A stretch of DNA of 47,775 nucleotides from Betaproteobacteria bacterium (GTDB lineage: Bacteria > Pseudomonadota > Gammaproteobacteria > Burkholderiales > SG8-41): positions 1 through 47,775 of the forward strand of contig CANKUB010000020.1 in assembly GCA_947486575.1 (NCBI GenBank), in the 5' to 3' direction. Each line of letters starts with the position of its first letter. Positions within the stretch are counted from its first letter, which is position 1. Shown here piece by piece: positions 15,013 through 22,541 of this stretch. A program made the position numbers and the translations under genes. The notes below the pieces were generated by a model. The model did no database searches. It saw only the letters and a program-made list of their open reading frames with translations, and was not told the DNA's origin.

Positions 15013-16017
15013 TCAGTCCACTTTCGCGCCGGACGCCTTGATTACCTGTGCGTATTTGGCATGCTCGGCTTTGATGAATGCGGCAAACGCCTCAGGCGTG
15101 TTGGGTGTGGGTTGCGCGCCGATGGCGGCGAGGCGGCTGCGCAGATCGGCAGCGTCGAGCGCGCGCGTGATTTCGCGATGCAACGCACCGAGTATGACCG
15201 ACGGCACACCGGCTGGCGCAAACACGCCAAACCACGTGGCGAGATCAAAGCCTTTCAAACCGGATTCATCAATGGTGGGCAAGTCGGGCACCATCGCCGA
15301 ACGCGCGAGCGTGGTCACCGCCAGCGCACGCGTGCGGCCCGCCTTGATTTGCGGCAGTGCCGATGCAAGGTTGTCGAACATCAGCGACACGTGTCCAGCA
15401 ACCAGATCGGTGACCGCAGGCGCGGCGCCCTTGTAAGGCACATGCACCATCTCCACGCCAGCCATGACTTTGAATAACTCGCCTGCGAGGTGCCCGGTGC
15501 TGCCCGTACTACCAGAGGCAAAGTTGATCTGCCCGGGGCGCGCCCTGGCAAGTGCAATCAACTCGCGCACATTCTTTGCGGGCACGGACGGGTGGACCAC
15601 CAGCACGTTGGGCACCGTGGTCACCAGCGTGATCGGCGCAAAATCACGCAGCGCGTCGTAAGGCATTTTGGCATACAGATTTGGATTGATCGCGTGCGTG
15701 CTCACCGCCCCCATGAGCAGGGTGTAGCCATCCGGCGCGCTTTTCGCCACATTGTCGGCGCCAATGTTGCCGCCCGCGCCGGGGCGATTGTCGATAATGA
15801 CCGGCTGCTTCCAGGCCTCCGTCAGCTTCTGACCGATGGCGCGTGCTGCAATATCGAGCGGCCCGCCTGGCGGAAACGGCACGACAAAGCGTATGGCTTT
15901 TACAGGGTAGTTTTGCGCGTGGGCAGCGGGCACGGCGAACAATGCAGGCAAGCCGAGACAGCACGTTGCACGCAAGGTAAACCCGATCGTAGCGAATGCG
16001 GCAATTGAATTATTCAT
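15013..16017 (-). CDS. Bug (TctC family) solute-binding protein
   Basis: A 334-residue exported protein if it starts at the ATG at 16017; the longer frame from 16071 adds residues unlike a signal peptide. Signal peptide to about residue 35 (AAHA-Q), then YPVKAIRFVVPFPPGGPLD and VIIDNRPGAGGNIGAD. HVPYKGAAPAVTDL replaces the usual KGGGP. It is the first gene of the minus-strand run Bug-Bug-dioxygenase-amidohydrolase. It is divergent from another Bug gene at 16148, sharing a 130-bp intergenic region that must contain both promoters. Confidence 0.9.
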   Translation of the reverse strand: MNNSIAAFATIGFTLRATCCLGLPALFAVPAAHAQNYPVKAIRFVVPFPPGGPLDIAARAIGQKLTEAWKQPVIIDNRPGAGGNIGADNVAKSAPDGYTLLMGAVSTHAINPNLYAKMPYDALRDFAPITLVTTVPNVLVVHPSVPAKNVRELIALARARPGQINFASGSTGSTGHLAGELFKVMAGVEMVHVPYKGAAPAVTDLVAGHVSLMFDNLASALPQIKAGRTRALAVTTLARSAMVPDLPTIDESGLKGFDLATWFGVFAPAGVPSVILGALHREITRALDAADLRSRLAAIGAQPTPNTPEAFAAFIKAEHAKYAQVIKASGAKVD

Positions 16018-16147
16018 GATGTGTAGGATACCGCACCTCGTGCTGCCCAAACGTCGGCAGATTTTATTCAATCATGCGATGATCCGGCACATACGGACAC
16101 GACAGTCAGACTATCCGCGTTCGGACAAATACCTCGGGGGGCGAATC

Positions 16148-17125
16148 ATGACAATCGGCGCTTTGCAGTGGAAAGTGACGCTCATACTGGCATTTGGCGC
16201 TGCCGGGCCAGTGCTCGCTCAGGGCAGCGCTTACCCCGCAAAACCGGTGCGCTGGATTGTGGCGTTTCCGCCCGGCGGCAGCAGCGACGTGCTGGCGCGG
16301 CTGGCAGCCCCGAAACTCTCTGAGGCTTTGGGTCAGCAGGTCATTGTTGACAATCGCAGCGGCGCATCGGGCACCATCGGCACCGTGGCGGTTGCGCGCT
16401 CCGCACCTGATGGCTACACGCTGCTGTCGAACACGCTGCCCTTTGTTGCCAACCCGGCGCTGCACAGCAAACCGCCGTACGACGTGATACGCGAATTCGA
16501 GCCCGTGATGCTGATGGCGAATCAAGGCTCCATGATCGCGCTGCATCCTTCTGTGCCGGTAAAGAATGTACGCGAGCTGATAACGCTGGCCAAGTCCAAA
16601 CCGGGCCAGATCAACTACGGCACCGCCGGGGCTGGATCCAATCCGCATATCGCCGCTGAACTCTTTACCATGCAGACCGGCGCCACCATGTCGCCGGTGC
16701 ACTTCAAAGGCGGCGGACCGGTGAATATCGCCATCATGAGCGGCGAAATCGCCATGAGTTTTCTGGCGATTGCAGGGGCCACTCAGCATGTCGCGTCGGG
16801 CCGCATGCGCGCCATTGCCGTTACCGGCACCAAGCGCGCTTTCTCGATGCCCGAGGTGCCCACCGTCATCGAGAGCGGCGTTCCCGGGTTTGAATTCTCC
16901 GCTTGGCACTGGCTGATGGCGCCCAAGGGAACGCCGCGTCCCATCATCAATACGCTGAACGCAAAGTTAAAGGATGTGCTGCGCTTGCCGGATGTTGTGC
17001 AGCGCACCCGCACCGAAGAGTTTGACATCATGGCCAGTTCACCCGAAGAACTGGGCACGCTGCTCGCAGCCGAAGTTACAAAATACGCGCGCCTGGTCAA
17101 AGAGCGCAAGATGCAGATCGAGTAG
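16148..17125 (+). CDS. Bug (TctC family) solute-binding protein
   Basis: A 325-residue protein starting at the ATG at 16148, preceded by a GGGGGG run that can act as ribosome binding site. Signal peptide to about residue 24 (VLA-Q), then YPAKPVRWIVAFPPGGSSD, VIVDNRSGASGTIGTV and SPVHFKGGGPVNIAIMSG. It is transcribed away from the two minus-strand Bug genes. The tandem YciI protein follows 84 bases downstream on the same strand. Confidence 0.9.
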   Translation: MTIGALQWKVTLILAFGAAGPVLAQGSAYPAKPVRWIVAFPPGGSSDVLARLAAPKLSEALGQQVIVDNRSGASGTIGTVAVARSAPDGYTLLSNTLPFVANPALHSKPPYDVIREFEPVMLMANQGSMIALHPSVPVKNVRELITLAKSKPGQINYGTAGAGSNPHIAAELFTMQTGATMSPVHFKGGGPVNIAIMSGEIAMSFLAIAGATQHVASGRMRAIAVTGTKRAFSMPEVPTVIESGVPGFEFSAWHWLMAPKGTPRPIINTLNAKLKDVLRLPDVVQRTRTEEFDIMASSPEELGTLLAAEVTKYARLVKERKMQIE

Positions 17126-17209
17126 CAACCGCACTTTTGTGAACACCACGGTTGCCGTTGGTGAACAGCGATATAACAATTTACCCTTCGCTAAAAGGAA
17201 GCTACGACC

Positions 17210-17800
17210 ATGCATTGGCTGATCAAGTGCCGCTCGAAACCCGCCACCGACGCGCTGCGCGAGGCCACGCTGCTCGCGCATCGCAATTTTCTCGACGGCT
17301 ATTCTGAAGTCACGTGGTATTCAGGGCCGCTGTTCACCGACGACAACAAAAATGCCATCGGCAGCCTGCGGCTGATTGAGTTTGCGGATCGGGCAGCGGC
17401 GACTGCCTACATCAACGCCGACCCCTACACCAAGGCGGGCATCTTCCAGTCCATCACCATCGAGCGCTGGAAGCCGACTTTCGATGTGCGCCAGCGCGAC
17501 TATCCGCGCAAGGCGGGCACCCTGCAGTTTGTCATCCACACCCATGACAAGCCCGACGGCGAGGCGCGTCGGGCGCCGCTGCGTGAGGCCCATCACGCGT
17601 ATCTGAGCCGTTACCGCAATATCATTGTCGCCCGCGGGCCGGTGCTCGATGACGACGGCAATCGCATGATCGGCAGCCTGCTGATGCTGGACGTAGCCGA
17701 CAAGTCCGAGGCCGAAGCGTTCTGGGCCGGTGTGCCCTTCAACCGTGCCGGCGTATACAAGTGGTCAACGATGGAGCGCTGGCGCTTCGGGCACGTGTAG
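17210..17800 (+). CDS. Tandem YciI-like domain protein
   Basis: A 196-residue cytosolic protein made of two copies of the small dimeric alpha-beta barrel YciI fold. Copy 1 (about 1-92) runs from MHWLIKCRSKP through LAHRNFLDGY and GSLRLIEFADRAAA to ITIERWKP. Copy 2 (about 103-195) runs from LQFVIHTHDKP through EAHHAYLSRY and GSLLMLDVADKSEA to STMERWRFG. Shared features are the A-H-x-x-[FY]-L helix, the GPL/GPVxDD loop, GSL and the ERW end. Single YciI domains usually dimerise, so this fusion may be a pre-made dimer. Enzymatic role unknown; it may act in the pathway of the Bug gene upstream. Confidence 0.72.
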   Translation: MHWLIKCRSKPATDALREATLLAHRNFLDGYSEVTWYSGPLFTDDNKNAIGSLRLIEFADRAAATAYINADPYTKAGIFQSITIERWKPTFDVRQRDYPRKAGTLQFVIHTHDKPDGEARRAPLREAHHAYLSRYRNIIVARGPVLDDDGNRMIGSLLMLDVADKSEAEAFWAGVPFNRAGVYKWSTMERWRFGHV

Positions 17801-18185
17801 AACACTGATCAGCGCGGTTCAGGGCTTGCTATTTGCTAGACTTGTTTCTGGAAATTCAACGCTGGCCCCTTTGAATACGATTACCGTTTGCTTATGCCTT
17901 TTCTAGATACACCACGTGATATCTTCAATCTGAATTTTGTTTGCCCCACATTCCGATATACCATCATCTCGTGATTACTTCTATCTTGCGGCAAAACCTC
18001 GAAGATCCACGTCGACCAACGTATAGGTCAAACCTTGCGGAGTCCCCCGGCAGAGCCGGGGGTTTACCTCACTTAATTATTTAGGATGAGCAACTTGAGA
18101 ACAGTCACACCGCGCTTGCTCATCGATTCCTTTTTCGTCCAATTCTTTAACATACAGTGATTGATTAGCTGCTTAGGAGCATTCG
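17801..18185 (+). other. 385-bp non-coding stretch at the edge of the accessory patch
   Basis: No protein gene or tRNA was recognised. The base composition is clearly richer in A and T than the genes on its left. It holds the strong GC hairpin at 18044-18062 and, near the right end, TAGGAG (18172-18177), the ribosome binding site of the HEPN gene. It may carry the promoter of that gene and the end of the YciI transcript. Confidence 0.5.
18044..18062 (+). terminator. GC-rich hairpin, possible terminator or REP-like palindrome
   Basis: Perfect 8-bp arms CCCCCGGC and GCCGGGGG enclose the loop AGA, followed by TTTACC. The U run is too short for a classic intrinsic terminator. The sequence looks like the palindromes that accompany REP-type elements, so either reading is possible. 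It lies between the YciI gene and the HEPN gene. Confidence 0.45.
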
Positions 18186-18620
18186 GTGGAATACGACCCA
18201 GACTTCGCGCGTAGCTTCATGAAGAGAACGCTCGCTCTTGCGACAGAGTACGACGGTCCGCTTGACGCCACCCTCCTTGTCAACTGCCTTCTTGGCCTGC
18301 TGATCGTACCCAAGGAAGCGTTGATCGAAAAGATCCCGACTACAGAATTCGATTCACTACTACAGTGGGGCATCAAGCCCGACTCTATCAAGAGACTTGG
18401 CCGGTGTGACTATGGACATGAACACCGTCCAAACTTGCGTCAATTGGTTCGAAGGCTTCGAAACGCCGTCGCTCACTTTCGGATTGAGCCACGTCACGAA
18501 AATGGGCAAGTTTCCGGCTACACCTTCAGCGATCAGAATTGCTTTCGCGCCGAGGTATCACTAGGTGAGATCAAAGCATTCGTAACCAAGCTTGCAGCGC
18601 ATCTTGAAACGCAGGCGTAA
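18186..18620 (+). CDS. HEPN-domain protein, candidate RNase toxin
   Basis: A 144-residue helical protein starting with GTG at 18186, with TAGGAG nine bases upstream. Near residue 90 it has LRQLVRRLRNAVAHFRIEP; RNAVAH is the R-x4-H motif that forms the active site of HEPN ribonucleases after dimerisation. The preceding helices (ATLLVNCLLGLLIVPKEAL) fit the HEPN four-helix bundle, and the C-terminal part KAFVTKLAAHLE is a further helix. No nucleotidyltransferase (MNT) antitoxin or other partner is adjacent, and base composition is lower in GC than the catabolic genes, suggesting transfer. It could be a solitary defence or stress RNase. Confidence 0.6.
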   Translation: MEYDPDFARSFMKRTLALATEYDGPLDATLLVNCLLGLLIVPKEALIEKIPTTEFDSLLQWGIKPDSIKRLGRCDYGHEHRPNLRQLVRRLRNAVAHFRIEPRHENGQVSGYTFSDQNCFRAEVSLGEIKAFVTKLAAHLETQA

Positions 18621-18672
18621 TCGCTTGGTGAGTGTGTCCGATACCGACGTGCGCTTTCGCTACTAGGACTCC

Positions 18673-19056
18673 TTACAGGCCGCAGACCTTGACGAGAAGC
18701 GTTGCCGCAGAGGGTGTTGTGATGCGTTCCCAGACGGCGTTAGGAGTTTGTGTAGGCGATCCAAATTGCATTCCGCCCATCTGAGAGGAGCTTGAAAGCT
18801 TTCTTACTTGTTGTCTCACGCAGTCGAATTCGATCAGATCAAGCATTACTATTGGCGGCGGCGGCGGAGATAGGCTTGGGGCAGTGTCCAGCCACGTGCC
18901 CTGCCACGTTACCCATACACTTCGAATATTCCCCCTTCGGCTAAGCGTGGCGGGATCGAAGTGAACCGTACCGGTAGGACCTTCGTACACGAACTCCCAC
19001 GCCGCCCACGCCGGGGCGGCGACAATCAGGAGCAGTAAACTCAAGATAAGACACAT
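18673..19056 (-). CDS. Small exported protein, surface-adhesin E-like
   Basis: A 127-residue protein with a short signal peptide cleaved near AWA-A (about residue 18), then WEFVYEGPTGTVHFDPATL, a pattern of small periplasmic or surface proteins annotated as adhesin E-like (W-x-x-V then V-x-[FY]-D-P-x-T-[IL]). A proline run of five follows near residue 65. Two cysteines, in EFDCVRQQ and VKVCGL, could pair as a disulfide. The role is unknown. It lies between the HEPN gene and the direct-repeat region. Confidence 0.5.
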   Translation of the reverse strand: MCLILSLLLLIVAAPAWAAWEFVYEGPTGTVHFDPATLSRRGNIRSVWVTWQGTWLDTAPSLSPPPPPIVMLDLIEFDCVRQQVRKLSSSSQMGGMQFGSPTQTPNAVWERITTPSAATLLVKVCGL

Positions 19057-19100
19057 ACTTTCCTCCGTCAGTTCTTGGGTATAGACATCATGTATTGACC

Positions 19101-19132
19101 TGCACGCGAAGGGTCATGCACGCGAAGGGTCA
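19101..19132 (+). repeat. Perfect 16-bp tandem duplication
   Basis: The unit TGCACGCGAAGGGTCA occurs twice without a gap (19101-19116 and 19117-19132). The second unit runs into the left 59-bp direct repeat. Confidence 0.9.
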
Positions 19133-19179
19133 GGTCTTTCCTTTTGCCTCCGGGAGAACCTTCCTTCGATGTTGAGATG
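19121..19179 (+). repeat. Left copy of a 59-bp direct repeat flanking the HigBA module
   Basis: It matches 20136-20194 at 56 of 59 positions. The repeat contains GGGTCAGGTCTTTCC and ends in TTCGATGTTGAGATG. Motifs of the form GGGTCAGGTCTTT are commonly seen around REP-type (RAYT) elements, but no transposase is present here. The two copies enclose 956 bp with a complete HigBA pair. Confidence 0.88.
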
Positions 19180-19247
19180 AAGGGGCCGGGGGCCAGGTCT
19201 CGCCTATTGCCCATTGACCCTTTCCCGGTCACTGTGTGCAGTTTCGC

Positions 19248-19622
19248 TCACGCCGCAACCTTCTCCTCCGATGGCCGGATCAAGCTTTCCGCCGGAATAC
19301 CCAGTTGCTTGTGCAGGCGCCAAATCATTCTGAGTGAAAGCGCGCGCTTGCGATTCAGCACTTCGTAGACGCGGTTGGCCGGGCCAATGAGGGGCACGAG
19401 ATCCTTGACGCCGAGGCCGCGCTGTTCCATCGCAAACTTGATCGCTTCCACCGGGTCGGGCAAATCCAGCGGGTAGTGTTTGCGTTCGTAGGCCTCAACC
19501 AGCGTAACCAGCACGTCGAGGCGTTCGCCTTCCGGCGTGTTGGCTTTCGCCATCATCAAGGATTCAATGTCCTTGAGCGCGGCGCGGTAGTCGGCCTTGG
19601 TCTTGATGGGTGTGATGTTCAT
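19248..19622 (-). CDS. higA: HigA family antitoxin
   Basis: A 124-residue protein starting MNITPIKTKADYRAALKDIE, the N-terminal signature of the HigA-type antitoxins encoded after HigB. The middle part EGERLDVLVTLVEAYERKHY is also typical. The C-terminal half is a helix-turn-helix of the XRE type (AIKFAMEQRGLGVKDLVPLI, NRVYEVLNRKRALSLRMIW). The ATG at 19622 is chosen by family alignment. It follows higB by 33 bases on the same strand. As an antitoxin it should neutralise HigB and repress the operon. Confidence 0.9.
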   Translation of the reverse strand: MNITPIKTKADYRAALKDIESLMMAKANTPEGERLDVLVTLVEAYERKHYPLDLPDPVEAIKFAMEQRGLGVKDLVPLIGPANRVYEVLNRKRALSLRMIWRLHKQLGIPAESLIRPSEEKVAA

Positions 19623-19655
19623 GGCTTGCCTCGCTGAATCTCCGTGCAAATACAT

Positions 19656-19958
19656 TCAAATGGTCTGCGCATCGATTTTGTCGTACTCCGCATGCGTGCC
19701 GATGAAGCGAATGTAAACGACGCGGTAGGTATAGTTGATCCACACCACGAGCCGATAATGGTTGCCGGCAATGTTGAACACGACACGCCCATCTTTCAGA
19801 ATGCTGGCGTTGCCAAAATCCGCCTTTACGTCAGTTGGTGATGCCCAATCGGCTTTGCTCGCATGCTGATACCACGCAAGTGTTGCATCCTTTGCGCCCG
19901 CCCCCGAGGGGTTGTCAGTCCAGTATGCCTTCAAGGTTGAAAGGGCGATCACACGCAT
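19656..19958 (-). CDS. higB: HigB family toxin
   Basis: A 100-residue protein of the HigB mRNA interferase family, which cleaves mRNA on the ribosome. It starts MRVIALSTLKAYW and contains DVKADFGNASILKDGRVVF, IAGNHYRLVVWINY and a C-terminal FIGTHAEYDKIDA, all typical blocks. The length is normal. It is the first gene of a higB-higA operon transcribed leftward and lies between the two 59-bp direct repeats, so the module may have moved as a unit. Confidence 0.9.
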   Translation of the reverse strand: MRVIALSTLKAYWTDNPSGAGAKDATLAWYQHASKADWASPTDVKADFGNASILKDGRVVFNIAGNHYRLVVWINYTYRVVYIRFIGTHAEYDKIDAQTI

Positions 19959-20036
19959 GTAATAAGGATAGTCCCAAATTGGGATTCATTCAAGCCTTGT
20001 GAATTGAGCAGGCGAGCGCTCATCGACGATGAGAAT

Positions 20037-20061
20037 TTAAGTATCTGTTTTTATTGATGTT
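20037..20061 (-). repeat. Dispersed A-rich 3'-end repeat, copy 5
   Basis: Minus-strand copy with ACATCAATAAAAACAGATAC and a TACTTA-type end. It lies 38 bases downstream of the stop codon of the antitoxin remnant at 20100-20135 on the same strand, and 79 bases before higB. The nearest intact gene to which it is downstream is the Bug gene at 20227. Confidence 0.88.
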
Positions 20062-20099
20062 TTACATATTTCTCAATGTAGCGGTATCTGCAATTCCAC

Positions 20100-20135
20100 C
20101 TACGCCAGCGCCTTCAACCCCTTACGCTCAAAGTA
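20100..20135 (-). pseudogene. 3' remnant of an XRE-type antitoxin gene
   Basis: On the minus strand the bases read FERKGLKALA and a TAG stop at 20100-20102. This is the usual C-terminus of small helix-turn-helix antitoxins, and it resembles the end of the intact antitoxin at 21295 (VARKRLKVLAQIPN). Everything upstream is replaced by the right 59-bp direct repeat, which begins at 20136, so the gene seems to have been cut at the repeat boundary. Confidence 0.55.
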
Positions 20136-20194
20136 CGCGAAGAGTCAGGTCTTTACTTTTGCCTCCGAGAGAACCTTCCTTCGATGTTGAGATG
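20136..20194 (+). repeat. Right copy of the 59-bp direct repeat
   Basis: Pairs with 19121-19179 (three mismatches). Its left end abuts the antitoxin remnant; its right end lies 32 bases before the end of the Bug gene at 20227. Confidence 0.88.
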
Positions 20195-20226
20195 TGCGTA
20201 TACAGGCTACGCTTTACCCACGATGA

Positions 20227-21222
20227 CTAATCCAGCTTCAAATCAAACTGCTTCAGCAGTTTGCCGACCATGTCGTAGTCCGAGCGCATGCGCTGGTTCA
20301 ACTCATCGACCGGGCGGTGCGAAGGGTCCAGTGTTTGCTGGTTAAGCCGTGCCGAGACGTCCGGGTCACTAACCGCTTTGCCGAGTTCGGCATTGAGCCG
20401 GTCCACTATCGCTCTTGGCGTGCCCGCCGGTGCATAGATGCTGATCAAGGTCGACGACTCATAGCCGGGAATGGTGTCCGCGATGGTGGGCACATCGGGC
20501 AGCACCTTCAACCGCTCCAGCGTGGTGACTCCCAGCGCGCGCAATCGCTTCGATTGTATGTGCGAGATCAGTTCGCTGATGGCCGCCACCTGCACCTGTG
20601 TTTCGCCCGACAACAGGGCGATCACGGCAGGCCCGCCGCCCTTGAAGGGCACATGCAGCATGCGGATGCCCGCGCGCGAGTCGAACATCACGCCGTTCAG
20701 GTGGGTGAAGCTGCCCACGCCTGAGTGACCGTGCAGGATCTCATTGGGCCGCTTCTTTGCCAGCGCAATGAATTCCTTGATGGAGTAGGCCGGCAGCGCC
20801 GGATGCACGGTCAATACGTTGGTCAACCGCGCCATGGGCGCCACGCCAACGAAATCGCGCAGGGCGTCATACGGCAGCTTGCGGTAGAGATGCGCGTTGG
20901 CCACGTGCGAGGCGATGCTTTGCACCAGCAGGGTGTAGCCATCGGGCTTGCTTTGAGCAACGACGGCGGTGCCGATCGTGCCGCCGGCGCCACCGCGATT
21001 TTCAATGACGAATGTCTGCCCCATTTGCTCCGACACCTTGGGAAACGTGATGCGGGCAGCGATATCGTTCGCGCCCGCCGGCGGGAATGGCACGATCACG
21101 CGCACGGGCTTGGCGGGGTAGGGCTGCGACCAGGCTGTTCCCGCAGCGCATAGCAGGCAGATCAGGCCAGTCAGACGCACAGGGGGTGCGGTGAACCAGC
21201 GGGTTGACTGTTCGTTATTCAT
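20227..21222 (-). CDS. Bug (TctC family) solute-binding protein
   Basis: A 331-residue exported protein with ATG at 21222 and GAGGAG about 8 bases upstream. The N-terminus is long and polar before the hydrophobic core (LTGLICLLCAAGTAWS-Q). The signature reads YPAKPVRVIVPFPPAGANDI, with PPAG instead of PPGG, followed by VIENRGGAGGTIGTA and HVPFKGGGPAVIALLSG. It is isolated from any catabolic gene: toxin-antitoxin remnants lie on both sides, so its pathway cannot be guessed. Confidence 0.9.
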   Translation of the reverse strand: MNNEQSTRWFTAPPVRLTGLICLLCAAGTAWSQPYPAKPVRVIVPFPPAGANDIAARITFPKVSEQMGQTFVIENRGGAGGTIGTAVVAQSKPDGYTLLVQSIASHVANAHLYRKLPYDALRDFVGVAPMARLTNVLTVHPALPAYSIKEFIALAKKRPNEILHGHSGVGSFTHLNGVMFDSRAGIRMLHVPFKGGGPAVIALLSGETQVQVAAISELISHIQSKRLRALGVTTLERLKVLPDVPTIADTIPGYESSTLISIYAPAGTPRAIVDRLNAELGKAVSDPDVSARLNQQTLDPSHRPVDELNQRMRSDYDMVGKLLKQFDLKLD

Positions 21223-21294
21223 TCGACTTCTCCTCGTCCTCGTTGCAGGTGTTTGCAATTCTAAGCAATTCTAAGGGGCCAGGCTCGCATTGAT

Positions 21295-21615
21295 TTAGTT
21301 GGGTATCTGCGCCAGCACCTTCAACCTTTTACGCGCAACAATATTCAGCAGCTTCAGCGCCGGGCCGCTCGGTTTCTTGTCGCTGATTTCCCATTTCTGC
21401 ACCGTCGATACGCTGGTGTGGAGATAGGCGGCAAATACGGATTGGCTGGTTTTTGCCTTCAGCCGCAGGCGCTTGATGCCTGCAGCGCCATACGGCTTCA
21501 GCGCCGCCATGCGCGATACATCAAACTCCCGCAACGTTTCCGCGCCGACCAGGCCCAGGTCGTGAAGGCCGCGTGCGCTGTCGAACATTTCTTCGCGCAG
21601 TCTTATATTTGCCAT
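21295..21615 (-). CDS. XRE helix-turn-helix antitoxin of a RelE/HigB-type module
   Basis: A 106-residue protein beginning MANIRLREEMFDSARGL, with the DNA-binding helix-turn-helix at about residues 50-85 (IKRLRLKAKTSQSVFAAYLH, STVQKWEISDKKPSGPAL). This is the usual architecture of the antitoxins that pair with the RelE-like toxin fragment found immediately upstream. It overlaps that toxin frame by 95 bases. Because the toxin looks truncated the antitoxin may be an orphan regulator. Confidence 0.78.
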   Translation of the reverse strand: MANIRLREEMFDSARGLHDLGLVGAETLREFDVSRMAALKPYGAAGIKRLRLKAKTSQSVFAAYLHTSVSTVQKWEISDKKPSGPALKLLNIVARKRLKVLAQIPN

Positions 21616-21857
21616 GATCGATCTCCAATAGTTCTCCGGCTGTCAGCGCCTTGCGCACGTTACTTTCGCTCAGACTTAACCAGGTGGCCGCGAGCCGTTT
21701 GATCAGTTTCAGTTCATCGTCGTCTATATTGCCGCGTTCATTTTTCGCGAAGCCGAACATACACACCCATCGTTCGCCAAAGTTCGACGCCACCAACACG
21801 CGATAGCCCCCTCTCCTGTCTCGGCCCGCTCGTACTATGTACTTTGTCGTTTCAAGT
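21521..21857 (-). pseudogene. 5'-truncated RelE/HigB-type toxin
   Basis: The frame reads RRGGYRVLVASNFGERWVC, then FGFAKNERGNIDDDELK and VRKALTAGELLEIDHGK, the C-terminal two thirds of the RelE/HigB-type toxins of this family. Typical members have about 40 further residues at the start; here the frame runs leftward from the end of the PIN-domain gene and has no plausible start codon in that position. The 3' side also lacks the usual stop near the antitoxin start and runs on 95 bases into it. Both ends therefore look broken. Confidence 0.65.
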
Positions 21858-21860
21858 GTT

Positions 21861-22283
21861 TTAGGTATAGCTCTTGTAGGTGTCGATAAATTCGCGCAAC
21901 CCTATTATGGCAATGCCTTGATAGGGATTCATACTCAACAAATGGCGTTTGTCGCCGGACACCAGTAACTTGGCGCTGGCATCCAGAGCCAGCGCAAGGA
22001 ATTTATTATCTTTGGCGTCTATGCAGTCGGTGACTTCGGTCGTTACGGATATCTCTTTGGCGGCTTCCGCGTAGTCTTTCACCAGCAGTTTGCGGACCTC
22101 GCTTTCCACGTATGGATCAAACTTTGGACGGCTCAAAACCGTCGCCAGTTCGAGGATGGTGGCTTTGGAAAAAACCGGATCAAAGTGCTCGAAGGCAATT
22201 TCTAAAGCTTGAGCCGCTACACCTTGCGGAAGAATGATGGCGCTGACGATGAAATTGGTATCGAGGACGATAGGTTTAGGCAA
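21861..22283 (-). CDS. PIN-domain toxin (VapC-like)
   Basis: A 140-residue PIN-fold endoribonuclease of the COG1569-like group. Acidic metal ligands are visible in VLDTNFIVSAI near residue 8, in the central region SKATILELATVL (Glu), and in DAKDNKFLALALDASAKLLV and SGDKRHLL near residues 94-115. It overlaps the upstream antitoxin gene by 8 bases, the normal coupling of such modules. The likely action is RNA cleavage when free of antitoxin. Confidence 0.85.
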   Translation of the reverse strand: MPKPIVLDTNFIVSAIILPQGVAAQALEIAFEHFDPVFSKATILELATVLSRPKFDPYVESEVRKLLVKDYAEAAKEISVTTEVTDCIDAKDNKFLALALDASAKLLVSGDKRHLLSMNPYQGIAIIGLREFIDTYKSYT

Positions 22284-22539
22284 AGCAGTCTTCGATGAGT
22301 TTGTTAATGTCGTCCTGCGTAAGCTTCTTCGCCGCCTCCGAGGTCTGCATCGACTTAAGGCGAGCGATCATGTGGCGAGCGGCGAGCTTGCGTACCATTT
22401 CGTTCGAGGCTTCGTTTTCGGCGATGACATAAACGCCGGGTCGGCCGTAGCGCGTTACACGGATACTTTCGCCCGTGGTGGCGTAATCGACTACCGCGCC
22501 GAAGTTCTTTTGAGCCTCGCCGGATGTAATGGTTTTCAT
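22276..22539 (-). CDS. Phd/YefM family antitoxin
   Basis: An 87-residue protein starting at the ATG at 22539: MKTITSGEAQKNFGAVVDYA, then ESIRVTRYGRPGVYVIAENE, the N-terminal DNA-binding domain of Phd/YefM antitoxins. The C-terminal helix (SEAAKKLTQDDINKLIEDCF) should wrap the PIN toxin encoded next. The two repeated boxes upstream (22542-22587) are probable operators for autoregulation. The longer frame to 22590 would translate through these boxes and is not credible. Confidence 0.86.
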   Translation of the reverse strand: MKTITSGEAQKNFGAVVDYATTGESIRVTRYGRPGVYVIAENEASNEMVRKLAARHMIARLKSMQTSEAAKKLTQDDINKLIEDCFA

Positions 22540-22541
22540 GA

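Noticed and set aside
4578-16071. Possible recent duplication among Bug genes
   Set aside because: Signal peptides, pocket loops and nucleotide sequences differ throughout; no long near-identical stretch was seen.
17801-18185. tRNA or small RNA gene
   Set aside because: No cloverleaf or T-loop sequence was recognised; only one strong hairpin is present.
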